A program made the position numbers and the translations under genes. Positions 26,167 to 34,301 of a stretch of 64,000 nucleotides of DNA are shown here, piece by piece; the first letter of the stretch is position 1; each line of letters starts with the position of its first letter. Where the stretch lies: NCBI RefSeq assembly GCF_000424265.1, contig NZ_AUJO01000002.1, forward strand, positions 107,289 through 171,288, in the 5' to 3' direction. The notes below the pieces were generated by a model. The model worked only from the letters and a program-made list of their open reading frames with translations, searched no databases and was not told the DNA's origin. This DNA comes from Butyrivibrio sp. WCD3002. GTDB lineage: Bacteria > Bacillota > Clostridia > Lachnospirales > Lachnospiraceae.

Positions 26167-27081
26167 TCACGAAAATACTTTTTTGACAATGTATTTCCAA
26201 AGAACCTTGGTAGGCTTTGGAAGATAATGCACACCATCTCTGGTTTCGATGTACACATTATTTTTTGTATACTTATAAAGATCTATTACACTTACTCTGC
26301 TTTTACCCTTTGCCCATTTCTTAAGGCAGCTGTTATAGTGACCAATTATATTAACACCAAAGTAGTGCTCGTCGCCTTCAGGGAAATACTCAGGCTTTAC
26401 AGCACCAACTGTGCAGAGAATTAAATTCAATCCCCTTGAAAGGAATTTGTTGTAAATCTTTTTATATGGGCTGAAATTACCGTAATTATTTGCTCCGAGC
26501 CATGAAACAACCGTGTCATAGTCGCTAAGATCTGTATATTTAAAAATTTTCTCAGCATAGCTGTCAGCAGCTCCGTCAGCGGTGTAAATCACCATGTCAT
26601 GTTTGACATATCCCTCATAGGTTCCCGGCTTTGCCGTAAAGAGATCCACGCTTCTGGAATCACCTATGAATAATGTTCTTGTACTCTCGTCAGCTACTGA
26701 AAGAATTATCTTGAGCTTTCTGCCTGTTTTCTTCTCTTTTACATTAATTACCGTGCGTCCTGTCTTTACAGAATGAATCACGCCATCCTTATCAATAGTA
26801 GCAACCTTCTTATTGCTTGATGTAAACTTGCATTTAGCTGGATTCGCCTGAACTTTTCCCGAATAGAGAACCAGCTGTAAATCTTTTCCCAAATCAAGTT
26901 TTTTATAATAAGGCTGACTGCTATTTTTTAATGTGTATTCTTTGGTGAGAAGCTCTGCACCGGTCAAGGATGAAGCCTCTACTTTATCGAGTCTGTTATA
27001 ACCGATAACCCCGGGCTTACATAGAATAACTGGCACAAGTACCAGTGCCAAAATCAAGATTTTTTTTAAAACTTTTTTCAT
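26167..27081 (-). CDS. Secreted Big2-like plus SGNH-fold hydrolase
   Basis: The 304-residue protein has an N-terminal signal or anchor (1-25). A bacterial Ig-like (Big2) domain spans about 60-130 (text KVATIDKDGVIHSVKTG). A C-terminal SGNH/GDSL-like domain follows, with the catalytic Ser in IGDSRS (about 142), a GANNYG block III and Asp-His in RDGVHY (about 282-285). The family includes esterases acting on cell-wall or polysaccharide acyl groups; the substrate is unknown. GTG 27096 is possible, but its ribosome site would be too close, so ATG 27081 is chosen. A short ORF with a strong ribosome site lies just upstream. Confidence 0.8.
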   Translation of the reverse strand: MKKVLKKILILALVLVPVILCKPGVIGYNRLDKVEASSLTGAELLTKEYTLKNSSQPYYKKLDLGKDLQLVLYSGKVQANPAKCKFTSSNKKVATIDKDGVIHSVKTGRTVINVKEKKTGRKLKIILSVADESTRTLFIGDSRSVDLFTAKPGTYEGYVKHDMVIYTADGAADSYAEKIFKYTDLSDYDTVVSWLGANNYGNFSPYKKIYNKFLSRGLNLILCTVGAVKPEYFPEGDEHYFGVNIIGHYNSCLKKWAKGKSRVSVIDLYKYTKNNVYIETRDGVHYLPKPTKVLWKYIVKKVFS

Positions 27082-27101
27082 AATACCTAATACCACTTCC
27101 T

Positions 27102-27236
27102 TTACGTTAAAACATTATACTCTTTTTTCCTGTAAATGGAAGAATTATTACTGCTCCTCAAGATGAGCAAGCTTCTGGGCCTGATTGCACCCACCAGCGC
27201 AAGTCCTACTGCCTCAAGTACATTCTCATATATCAT
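27102..27236 (-). CDS. Possible short leader ORF, 44 residues
   Basis: ATG 27236 has GGAGGAGAG 11 nt upstream, stronger than the site of the following gene. The frame gives 44 residues (MIYENVLEAVGLALVGAI start, Ser/Arg-rich end) and stops 20 nt before the SGNH gene. No family is recognised. It could be a leader peptide, a gene remnant or chance. The rest of the 27240-27430 spacer shows only the promoter candidate below. Confidence 0.3.
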   Translation of the reverse strand: MIYENVLEAVGLALVGAIRPRSLLILRSSNNSSIYRKKEYNVLT

Positions 27237-27279
27237 GGGAAACTTACTCTCCTCCACATATTTAATCTAAGCATACTAA

Positions 27280-27308
27280 AACATTTTATACTATGGAGAA
27301 TTTATCAA
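27280..27308 (-). promoter_or_regulatory. Candidate promoter upstream of the short ORF and SGNH gene
   Basis: TTGTTG and TAAAAT are spaced by 17 bp on the minus strand (within TTGTTGATAAATTC...TATAAAATG). This is a moderate match only. Confidence 0.4.
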
Positions 27309-27434
27309 CAAGAATTTGTTGGTAAAATTAAATACAATCTTGCATGAAAGAGATTTGCAAAAACTACTGAAGATTCATAATAAAGTATGAAAATTCATTT
27401 GCAAGTTCCTCATGTTTTTGAGACTTGTATAAGA

Positions 27435-27468
27435 CAAAAAATTCCTCATCAGTCTGTCCTGATGAGGG
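27435..27468 (-). terminator. Intrinsic terminator of the kinase-phosphorylase operon
   Basis: A 9-bp perfect stem (CCTCATCAG with CTGATGAGG, loop GACAGA) is followed on the minus strand by AATTTTTTG, about 30 nt after the phosphorylase stop. Confidence 0.9.
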
Positions 27469-27496
27469 ATTTTCATAAGCTTAAACCATCGCAAAA

Positions 27497-29212
27497 TTAC
27501 TGAATTATCTCATACTCATAGGTAGAGAAATCTGCTTTAAGTGTAATCTTTGATCCGTTGTTCTCCCATGTAAAGCTTGTAACAGAACCGTCCTGAGTAA
27601 TGCTAAGCTTTGCATCAAAACCAAAAGCAGGATTGGTGTTACGAAGTCTAAGGAGTTCAAGCTGCTTCTGAACTACAGGCTTAGCCATCATCTCTTTAAT
27701 TGCTTCATTAGAGAGATTTGTGCGGTTGATTTCCTTATGTCCGCCGGCACCTGCTCTCTTAACAGCATCAAGGTCATTCTCGCCTGCAAAAAGGTCAAGA
27801 TACCATACCTGAGGCTTACCGGGCATAAACATCTGCACTGCTCTTGCAAAAAGCATCTTCTGATCATCAGCACCAAGTGCACTGTAATATGTAGCATTGA
27901 CCTGATAGTACATATTCTTCTGACCGTGAAGATTCTTTACTAGTCCGCCTCTTCCAACGATGGTCTGGATGAGATTCTCTATCTCTTCATCAGGAATAAA
28001 TCCCTTAAGATCAAGAACCGGAATACCATCGTGACAGCCAAGCATGTTGACTACGCGGATATTTTTATCCATAAGCTCATTTGCCCATTTAGCAAGAACT
28101 TCTCCGCTATGTTTTTCCATTGCATAAATAAGGAGTCCCGGAAGGAAGAAGTCATAGGTCATATAGCCCTTGTCTGCCACCTTCTCATAAATTCCTGCGC
28201 TGTAACTGTCATGTATCTCAGGAAGAAGTCTTACTCCGTTCTTATCAGCAATACCCTTTACTCTCTCAAGAACATCCCATGTATCAGGCTCGTTCAGGAA
28301 GTTCTTCTTGCCGGGTTCTTTGGGAGCGTATGCAAAAGCATCTAGTCTTACGATTGCTGCACCGTAGCCTGCAAGAGTCTTAAGTGTATTTTCATAATGT
28401 TCCCACACAAGATCTGACTTGATGTTAAGATCCATCTGTCCAAGATATTTTCTGCCGTTTGCAAGGTATTCAAGAACCGCTGCGCGATACTCTTCATACT
28501 TGCCAAATTCGATCTCTTCAGGCTTCTTGCCCTCTTCAAGACCTTCGCATACGAGCTTTGCGATTCTCTCAGCACTCATATACTGAAGTCTTCCGCCGCC
28601 CTGCTCATCTACAGAAGCAGCGCTGCCATGAGCTTCCTTATAATCCTCTACTGCAGCAATTATATCCTGAGCATCGGGCTTTCTGTACTGAACCTCCTGA
28701 TAGAAGGTGTTCCAGTAAGGAATCTCCTTTCCGTCAGGCATGCGAACCATGAGGATAGGAAGACCGGGTTTTCTGAAAAACATATCCTTGATAAGGTCTT
28801 CTCTTGGCTGAATGTAGCCCTCTTCTGTCATCTCGCCGCAGCCATCCCAGAATTTGTTCCAGTTAATGAAAAAGTCAGCGTATTTTGACTTTTCACCGTT
28901 TTTCAAAAGATCCTGAAACTGAGGTGAAAGAACTGATGCATGATTCAAAATAAAATCAAGCTTAAGGTCGATTCCAAGAGCTCTTAATCTGTCGAGATCT
29001 TCCTTTGAGCCAAGTTCCTTATTGATACCATAATCGATAACTGAGAACCCGCGATCAAGGTCGGTATTGTAAATGCTGGGAAGAATATAGAAGGAACTGA
29101 AGGTATCCTTGAACTCTTCTTTTTCAAGCACTGTCACAATATCATTAAGAGTACCGCCCATACTGTCCGGATAAGCATTAAGCATAGGTCCGTTATCTAC
29201 AAATTTACTCAT
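27497..29212 (-). CDS. GH13_18-type alpha-glucoside phosphorylase (sucrose phosphorylase-like)
   Basis: The 571-residue cytosolic enzyme belongs to the alpha-amylase clan. DRGFSVIDYG near residue 55 and FILNHASVLS near 88 are typical of the sucrose phosphorylase subfamily. The catalytic nucleophile is Asp291 (IVRLDAFAYA), the acid/base Glu332 (LLPEIHD) and the His-Asp pair is at 394-395 (CHDGI). Subfamily members cleave sucrose, sucrose-6-phosphate, glucosylglycerate or glucosylglycerol with phosphate, giving glucose-1-phosphate. It is longer than the roughly 490-residue sucrose phosphorylases, with about 90 extra residues (about 150-250) before the nucleophile, so the acceptor may differ. 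It follows a P-loop kinase gene by 71 nt and probably shares its operator. Confidence 0.82.
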   Translation of the reverse strand: MSKFVDNGPMLNAYPDSMGGTLNDIVTVLEKEEFKDTFSSFYILPSIYNTDLDRGFSVIDYGINKELGSKEDLDRLRALGIDLKLDFILNHASVLSPQFQDLLKNGEKSKYADFFINWNKFWDGCGEMTEEGYIQPREDLIKDMFFRKPGLPILMVRMPDGKEIPYWNTFYQEVQYRKPDAQDIIAAVEDYKEAHGSAASVDEQGGGRLQYMSAERIAKLVCEGLEEGKKPEEIEFGKYEEYRAAVLEYLANGRKYLGQMDLNIKSDLVWEHYENTLKTLAGYGAAIVRLDAFAYAPKEPGKKNFLNEPDTWDVLERVKGIADKNGVRLLPEIHDSYSAGIYEKVADKGYMTYDFFLPGLLIYAMEKHSGEVLAKWANELMDKNIRVVNMLGCHDGIPVLDLKGFIPDEEIENLIQTIVGRGGLVKNLHGQKNMYYQVNATYYSALGADDQKMLFARAVQMFMPGKPQVWYLDLFAGENDLDAVKRAGAGGHKEINRTNLSNEAIKEMMAKPVVQKQLELLRLRNTNPAFGFDAKLSITQDGSVTSFTWENNGSKITLKADFSTYEYEIIQ

Positions 29213-29283
29213 ATTCTCTCCTTTAAATCCAATAATGAAGCCATCAACTCACTTCACAAAATGAGCACACTAAAGTCGTATTC

Positions 29284-30258
29284 TTACAGTCCCATGAGGG
29301 CCTTATATTCATCATAGCTGATGATCTCACCCTGCTTACTTACGATGATCTTAGCCTTGTGAGCCTGTGCCATAAGCTTGTTCTGCTCAAGCTCAAGAAC
29401 CATCATTGTGAAAGGACTGTCTACCTTACCATCACGAGCTCTGCTTCTTCTGTGCTCAAGAGTCTCCTGAGGTGTGCTGTTAAGAAGGATCGGAATATCA
29501 ACCTCCTTCATGCAATCTGTATTTCCGTGTGTCCACTCAATAATGAGAACCTGCTTTTTAGACATATCAACTTCGTCATACCAAAGTGTGCTCTCGTCTC
29601 TGCCCATTCTCTTGAGCCAGAGCTTATCTGCGCCGTTCTTGAAAGCCGCAAGGATTGAGTCAACTTCTGCAAAATCGGTCTCGTTAGGTGTACCAAGATA
29701 TGCATCAAGTCCCTTTTTACCTGCCTCAAGATAAGTTTCAAACCAGGGATATTCTTTTACATGCTCTGCATTGGCATCGTCGTTCTTCTCCTGGAAATCC
29801 TTGACTACAGCGTAGTTCTCGGGATTCATAGCACCTCCGTCAACCATTCCTCTGATACCGCACTGTCTGAAAGTATGAAGTCTCTCAGCATCGTTATACA
29901 TAGGAATTCTGTGAGGATAGTTATCACCTGACATTGTGTAGCTTCCGATTCCGCTCTGCTCAAGCATATATGAAAGAAGTGAAGCAATCTCGGATTTTCC
30001 TACACCTGATCCTCCGCATACAGTAACAACGGCTCTTCCAAAAGGATTTGCAGCAGTTACCTTTGAGAGCTCTTTAAGGAGCTTAGGGAAAACAGTCTTT
30101 GCCTTTGCAATATGGCTCTCGCCAATCTCTATCTTGTCTCCGGGCATATCTCCGTGAGGTATATCAGAAGGAATTGTAAACTCCTTCACACTAAGTGTCT
30201 CAACCATTTCATCAGTCACAGGTGTCATGGGATTTATCTTACCAAAAACAGTATTCAT
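29284..30258 (-). CDS. P-loop small-molecule kinase, substrate unknown
   Basis: The 324-residue protein has Walker A GGSGVGKS (about 83-90) after VVTVC, and text such as SYTMSGDNYPHRIPMYNDAERL that resembles the uridine kinase/phosphoribulokinase branch. A Walker-B-like VLIIEWTHG (about 236-244) and a downstream NSTPQETLEHRRSRARDGK segment rich in Arg may bind phosphate. Annotation pipelines may call it adenylylsulfate or uridine kinase; I see no clear support for that. As first gene of the operon with the phosphorylase, it probably phosphorylates the acceptor that phosphorolysis releases. AAAGGAA precedes the ATG. Confidence 0.7.
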   Translation of the reverse strand: MNTVFGKINPMTPVTDEMVETLSVKEFTIPSDIPHGDMPGDKIEIGESHIAKAKTVFPKLLKELSKVTAANPFGRAVVTVCGGSGVGKSEIASLLSYMLEQSGIGSYTMSGDNYPHRIPMYNDAERLHTFRQCGIRGMVDGGAMNPENYAVVKDFQEKNDDANAEHVKEYPWFETYLEAGKKGLDAYLGTPNETDFAEVDSILAAFKNGADKLWLKRMGRDESTLWYDEVDMSKKQVLIIEWTHGNTDCMKEVDIPILLNSTPQETLEHRRSRARDGKVDSPFTMMVLELEQNKLMAQAHKAKIIVSKQGEIISYDEYKALMGL

Positions 30259-30291
30259 CTTTTATTCCTTTCAAAAAAAATCCTTGGTTTT

Positions 30292-30309
30292 AACTTTAAC
30301 GCAAAAGTT
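30292..30309. promoter_or_regulatory. LacI-type operator candidate O1
   Basis: AACTTTAACGCAAAAGTT, with 6-bp inverted arms AACTTT/AAAGTT. It shares 14 of 18 positions with 31658-31675. It lies in the divergent spacer between the kinase operon and the LacI gene, just upstream of the kinase start. Confidence 0.6.
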
Positions 30310-30336
30310 TCTTATATTATGTGCATTTTCGAGTTT

Positions 30337-30365
30337 TTGACAGCACTTTTTTCTCGTGCTATGTT
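30337..30365 (+). promoter_or_regulatory. Promoter of the first LacI-family gene
   Basis: TTGACA (30337-30342), a 17-bp spacer and TATGTT (30360-30365). An AGCAC/GTGCT inverted repeat spans the spacer. Confidence 0.7.
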
Positions 30366-30422
30366 AACAATATAATCAATTTGGAACTTTTGTAAAGTAA
30401 AATTTTATGACCGGGTTTTTTC

Positions 30423-31436
30423 ATGATTACAATTAAAGAAATTGCGACACAACTAAATATGAGTACCACTACGGTTTCCAACGTTATTCACGGCAAGACC
30501 GGAGAAGTTTCTCCTGCCACGATTAAAATTGTGGAGGATTACTTAAAGAAGGTCGATTATGTTCCAAATATCAATGCAAGAAATCTTGCACAGAATCAAT
30601 CGAAGATAATCGGCGTTGCCCTGAAGGCCCGTGCTGACAAGTACGAGAATCTTCTGATGGATCCTTTCGTTTCCGAACTCATCGGTGGCATCGAGGAATC
30701 CATAAGGAACGCAGGCTACTTTATGATGCTCTATATTTCAAGAGATACCGACGAGATAATGCGTCACGTATCGACCTGGAATGTGGATGGTCTCCTTCTC
30801 TTTGGTATGATCGACAATGACGGAATCCGTGTCAGTGAAAGGTACAAAAAGCCCATCGTATGCATAGATACCTACAGTATAGAAGGTCTTAAGCACTTCA
30901 TAAATGTAGGACTAAACGACAGACAAGGCTGCTTTGATATGGTCAACTATATGATAAAGCAGGGCCATAAAAAGATCGCCTTCCTGTCAGATAATATGCG
31001 AGGTGTCGACTATGAACGTTTCTCCGGCTACAAATATGCTCTTGAAGGAAACGGCATACATTATGATGAAAGCTGGTTCCTTCAGATTAAGCCCAGAACC
31101 GAAGACATTGAACAGTCCCTTGATGAAATATGCAAGCGAGTTCCTGAGTTTGATGCAATCATGTGTGTATCCGACCTGTATGCAGTACAGCTCCTGTGCG
31201 CCCTTGAGGACAGAGGAATAAACGTACCGGATGATATTTCCGTTGCGGGCTTTGACGATACTCTGCTTGGCCAGCTCCACAGACCTGCTCTTACTACTGT
31301 TCACCAGGATGTAAAGCAAAAGGGAATCATGGCTACGGATATACTACTTAAAAGAATTAAGGGAGAGAAAACTCCAAAACAGGTGCAACTGCCTACCGAG
31401 CTGATCATCCGGGATACAGTAAAATGCAGGCTATAA
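30423..31436 (+). CDS. LacI-family transcription regulator of the adjacent sugar genes
   Basis: The 337-residue protein has an N-terminal helix-turn-helix (MITIKEIATQLNMSTTTVSNVIHG), a hinge helix (NINARNLAQNQ) and a periplasmic-binding-protein-like effector domain (about 60-335) with the usual ISVAGFDD text. Members repress sugar genes until an inducer binds. It lies between the divergent kinase-phosphorylase operon and the ABC importer genes, and three similar 18-bp sites lie at those control regions. The effector is unknown but probably the imported glucoside or a product of it. Confidence 0.93.
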   Translation: MITIKEIATQLNMSTTTVSNVIHGKTGEVSPATIKIVEDYLKKVDYVPNINARNLAQNQSKIIGVALKARADKYENLLMDPFVSELIGGIEESIRNAGYFMMLYISRDTDEIMRHVSTWNVDGLLLFGMIDNDGIRVSERYKKPIVCIDTYSIEGLKHFINVGLNDRQGCFDMVNYMIKQGHKKIAFLSDNMRGVDYERFSGYKYALEGNGIHYDESWFLQIKPRTEDIEQSLDEICKRVPEFDAIMCVSDLYAVQLLCALEDRGINVPDDISVAGFDDTLLGQLHRPALTTVHQDVKQKGIMATDILLKRIKGEKTPKQVQLPTELIIRDTVKCRL

Positions 31437-31482
31437 CTATACAATCTATACAATAAAAACTTTAAGAATACCGAAAACGTTT

Positions 31483-31521
31483 GAGCAATATGTATACAAA
31501 ACATATTGCTCTTCTTTTTTC
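31483..31521 (+). terminator. Intrinsic terminator of the LacI gene
   Basis: An 11-bp perfect stem GAGCAATATGT/ACATATTGCTC (31483-31511) is followed by TTCTTTTTT. Confidence 0.92.
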
Positions 31522-31563
31522 ACTTTTCAAAAATTTAATAATTTTGCAAAGTCAGTGATGACG

Positions 31564-31581
31564 GGCTTTTGCGCGTAAGGT
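31564..31581. promoter_or_regulatory. LacI-type operator candidate O3
   Basis: Read on the minus strand, ACCTTACGCGCAAAAGCC shares the CTTA and CGCAAAAG blocks with the other two sites. It lies about 50 bp upstream of the importer promoter and could form a repression loop with 31658-31675. Confidence 0.45.
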
Positions 31582-31615
31582 GTCTTAAAATCTGATAAGT
31601 TTATAAATTTTTTTC

Positions 31616-31644
31616 TTGATATTATTCCATTAACGTGATATTTT
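31616..31644 (+). promoter_or_regulatory. Promoter of the first ABC importer operon
   Basis: TTGATA (31616-31621), a 17-bp spacer and TATTTT (31639-31644). The operator candidate at 31658-31675 covers positions just downstream of the predicted start. Confidence 0.7.
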
Positions 31645-31657
31645 ACTTGTAGCATAA

Positions 31658-31675
31658 AACTTATGCGCAAAAGTA
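31658..31675. promoter_or_regulatory. LacI-type operator candidate O2
   Basis: AACTTATGCGCAAAAGTA, matching O1 at 14 of 18 positions, just downstream of the predicted transcription start of the binding-protein gene. Confidence 0.6.
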
Positions 31676-31727
31676 ACCGCTAACCACTATGCGAGTGGCT
31701 AGCAAAGTGCACAACAAGGAGGGTAAC

Positions 31728-33089
31728 ATGAAAAAGAAAGTATTATCTATTCTTCTCGCCGGAACAATGGCGCTCAGCATGACAGCATGCGGCGGATCAA
31801 CCGGCACAACTGACACAGCTGCAGATACTGCAGAGTCAACAGAGACAGCTACAGAGTCCACAGAGGCTGCTGAGTCCACAGAGGCTGCTGAGTCTACAGA
31901 GGCTGCTGAATCCACTGCTTCAGCAGGCGCTATCAGACTTCTTAATGGTAAGCCTGAGATCAACGATCAGCTTAAAGAGCTCGCTGAGCTTTACAAGACT
32001 GAGACCGGTAATGAAGTTGTTATCGAGACAATCGGTGGCGACACAAGCGCCGGTGATGAGCTCAAGAAAATGTACCAGGCTGACAACATGCCTGACATCT
32101 TCGTTATCGAAGCTAACCAGGCTGCTACATGGGACGGAATGCTTGCTGATCTCGCCGGTGAAGAATGGACAGACAAGACAGGCTTCGAGCTTGTTAATGA
32201 TTCCATGGGAACAATCGGCTTCCCTTATACAGTAGAGGCTACAGCTCTTGGTTACAACGCTGACATCCTTTCACAGGCAGGCGTTGATCCTTCTACTCTT
32301 ACAAGCCCTGATGCTTGGAAGGCTGCTTGCGAAGCAATCGATGCAAAGAAGGATGAGCTTGGACTTACAGCTGTATTCGCATGGTGCGCAGAGCCCACAA
32401 ACCTTGGCTGGTCTTCAGGTACACACGTATTTGGTCAGTACCTTGATGCAGGTCTTAAGGCAGACGACACAACATACATCGATCTTCTTAACGACGGCGG
32501 TCAGATCGATGAGGCAAGAATGAAGGACTTCGCTGAGTTCGTTGGTATGATGAACCAGTACGCTGACAAGGATCATCTTCTTGTTGACGGAACATATGAT
32601 GAGCAGGTTGCCGGATTCAAAGAAGGCAAGTTTGCTTTCATCACACAGGGTAACTGGTGTGTAACATCTCCTGATGATGTATCATTCGAAGTTGGTTTTG
32701 CTCCTTATGCATTCGAGGATGGCATAAACACAATCATCGCAGGTCCTCCGTCATACTGGGTAGCTTACAAGGACGGCAACGTAGATGCATCTAAGGCATT
32801 CTTCAACTGGTGCGCAGGCGATTCAGCTCAGAACATCCTTGTAAACAAGGCTGGTCTTGTATCTCCTTTCGATGATTGCCAGTATGAAGCAACAAATCCT
32901 TTCTACAAGAGCATGAAGAGCTACATCGATGCAGGCAACTACAGCGGATGGCACACAATGCTTAAGAAGGACGGTCTTCAGAACGAGACATGTCAGGTAT
33001 TTGCAGATTATGCAAAGGGATCAATCGCTGACGCTGATGAGTTCGTTGAGAAGATTTCATCTGTAATCAAGGGTTACTACGCTGAATAA
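31728..33089 (+). CDS. Sugar ABC importer, lipoprotein substrate-binding protein (CUT1 type)
   Basis: From ATG 31728 (GGAGGG upstream) the product has 453 residues, a lipoprotein signal peptide with lipobox MTAC-G, a Ser/Thr/Glu linker made of repeated TEAAES units, and a family-1 extracellular solute-binding fold. It captures a sugar outside the membrane for the two permeases encoded next. The frame extends to 31689, but the earlier ATG lacks a ribosome site and would mask the lipobox. No ATPase gene is in the cluster, so a shared MsmX-like ATPase elsewhere must power it. The substrate is probably the glucoside handled by the phosphorylase. Confidence 0.92.
   Translation: MKKKVLSILLAGTMALSMTACGGSTGTTDTAADTAESTETATESTEAAESTEAAESTEAAESTASAGAIRLLNGKPEINDQLKELAELYKTETGNEVVIETIGGDTSAGDELKKMYQADNMPDIFVIEANQAATWDGMLADLAGEEWTDKTGFELVNDSMGTIGFPYTVEATALGYNADILSQAGVDPSTLTSPDAWKAACEAIDAKKDELGLTAVFAWCAEPTNLGWSSGTHVFGQYLDAGLKADDTTYIDLLNDGGQIDEARMKDFAEFVGMMNQYADKDHLLVDGTYDEQVAGFKEGKFAFITQGNWCVTSPDDVSFEVGFAPYAFEDGINTIIAGPPSYWVAYKDGNVDASKAFFNWCAGDSAQNILVNKAGLVSPFDDCQYEATNPFYKSMKSYIDAGNYSGWHTMLKKDGLQNETCQVFADYAKGSIADADEFVEKISSVIKGYYAE
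31854..31907 (+). repeat. Three tandem 18-bp units in the lipoprotein linker
   Basis: The unit GAGTCCACAGAGGCTGCT occurs three times in a row, the last with one change, coding for ES-TEAA. It keeps the reading frame, so unit number can vary without breaking the gene. Confidence 0.85.
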
Positions 33090-33112
33090 TTTATAGTCAC
33101 TTTTATAAATAC

Positions 33113-33136
33113 CGGGCAGAGCAAATGCTCTGCCCG
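33113..33136 (+). promoter_or_regulatory. Hairpin after the binding-protein gene
   Basis: A perfect 10-bp stem CGGGCAGAGC/GCTCTGCCCG with an AAAT loop and only a short ATTTAT tail. It probably stabilises the binding-protein mRNA and partly terminates before the permease genes. Confidence 0.7.
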
Positions 33137-33248
33137 ATTTATCTCGTAATACTAACTGATTTTCAACATATTTTACTTATCAAATTATTTACTTAGCAGA
33201 GAACTTTAAATCTATTGACAGGCTTTAGGCCATAAAGGAGATTCTTGC

Positions 33249-34301
33249 ATGAAAACACCATCTTCGACTAAAGGAGCTCTTTCCATACTTTGCCTGATCG
33301 CAGGGCTAGGACTACTTATATGGTCTCTCGCTCTGGATTTCACTAAATCGGAAGCTTCTTTCCGTGGCACTACACTTATCCTGGGTATTGTAGGCATAGT
33401 TTTAGGATTATACTTCTTCCCCACACTTAAGCATCACCGTACAATTATTAACATTCTTTTCTTATTCCCGCTGCTGTTTGCCTTTTTGGTAACAGTTATC
33501 ATTCCTCTCTTCCTTGGTATTGGTTATTCCTTTACTGATTGGGACGGAATCAGAGTAAGAAATTCTGTTGGACTTACCAATTACACAAGTATGTTTACAC
33601 AGCCAAGTTTCCTTTGGTCTATATTCCTGACATTCTTGTTCGTTGTATGTAACATGATAATGGTTAACCTGGTAGCATTCCTTCTGGCTCTTCTTTGCAC
33701 ATCCAAAATAAAGGGTCTTGGATTCTTCAGAGCAGCTTACTTCCTGCCTAACCTTATCGGTGGTATCGTACTTGGTTACATATGGCAGTTCATTTTCAGT
33801 AACGTTGTTACAAAGTTATTTAACACTCAGTATTCAATGATCGCTGACACAGGAACAGCTTTCCTTGCAGTTATCATAGTTTATATCTGGCAGTACGCCG
33901 GATACATAATGCTCATCTACATCACAGGTCTTAATACTATCCCCGGCGATGTACTTGAGGCTTCAGCTATTGACGGAGCTGGTCCCATGCAGACTCTTTT
34001 TGAGATAAAGATTCCCATGATCGCTCCCACAATTACAATTTGTACATTCCTTACACTTACAAGTGCATTCAAGCAGTTCGATGTAAACCTTGCACTTACA
34101 AACGGTAAGGGATCCGTTGATATTTTTGGAAACTACCTCACAAATGGTACCGAGATGCTGGCTCTTAATATCTATAACACAGCTGTTATTAAGAACAACT
34201 ACGCTCTTGGTCAGGCAAAGGCCGTACTGTTCTTCATCATTTTGGCCTGCGTATCCATTTTACAGGTTCGCATATCTAACAAGAAGGAGGTTGAATTATA
34301 A
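33249..34301 (+). CDS. Sugar ABC importer permease, MalF-like
   Basis: The 350-residue protein has two additional N-terminal helices (about 10-55) before six core helices of the binding-protein-dependent transport fold. The EAA loop reads EASAIDGAGPMQTLFEIKIPM (about 236-256). With the next gene it forms the membrane channel of a CUT1 sugar importer. AAGGAG precedes the ATG. Its stop overlaps the ATG of the next gene, so the two are translationally coupled. Confidence 0.93.
   Translation: MKTPSSTKGALSILCLIAGLGLLIWSLALDFTKSEASFRGTTLILGIVGIVLGLYFFPTLKHHRTIINILFLFPLLFAFLVTVIIPLFLGIGYSFTDWDGIRVRNSVGLTNYTSMFTQPSFLWSIFLTFLFVVCNMIMVNLVAFLLALLCTSKIKGLGFFRAAYFLPNLIGGIVLGYIWQFIFSNVVTKLFNTQYSMIADTGTAFLAVIIVYIWQYAGYIMLIYITGLNTIPGDVLEASAIDGAGPMQTLFEIKIPMIAPTITICTFLTLTSAFKQFDVNLALTNGKGSVDIFGNYLTNGTEMLALNIYNTAVIKNNYALGQAKAVLFFIILACVSILQVRISNKKEVEL

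Noticed and set aside
27237-27430. Hidden gene in the spacer between the phosphorylase terminator and the short ORF
   Set aside because: No frame with a ribosome site and usable length is present on either strand. Only a promoter candidate is seen.
31854-31907. Tandem repeats as a CRISPR array
   Set aside because: Units are 18 bp, contiguous without spacers, and inside a coding linker. No CRISPR-like repeat-spacer pattern occurs in the window.
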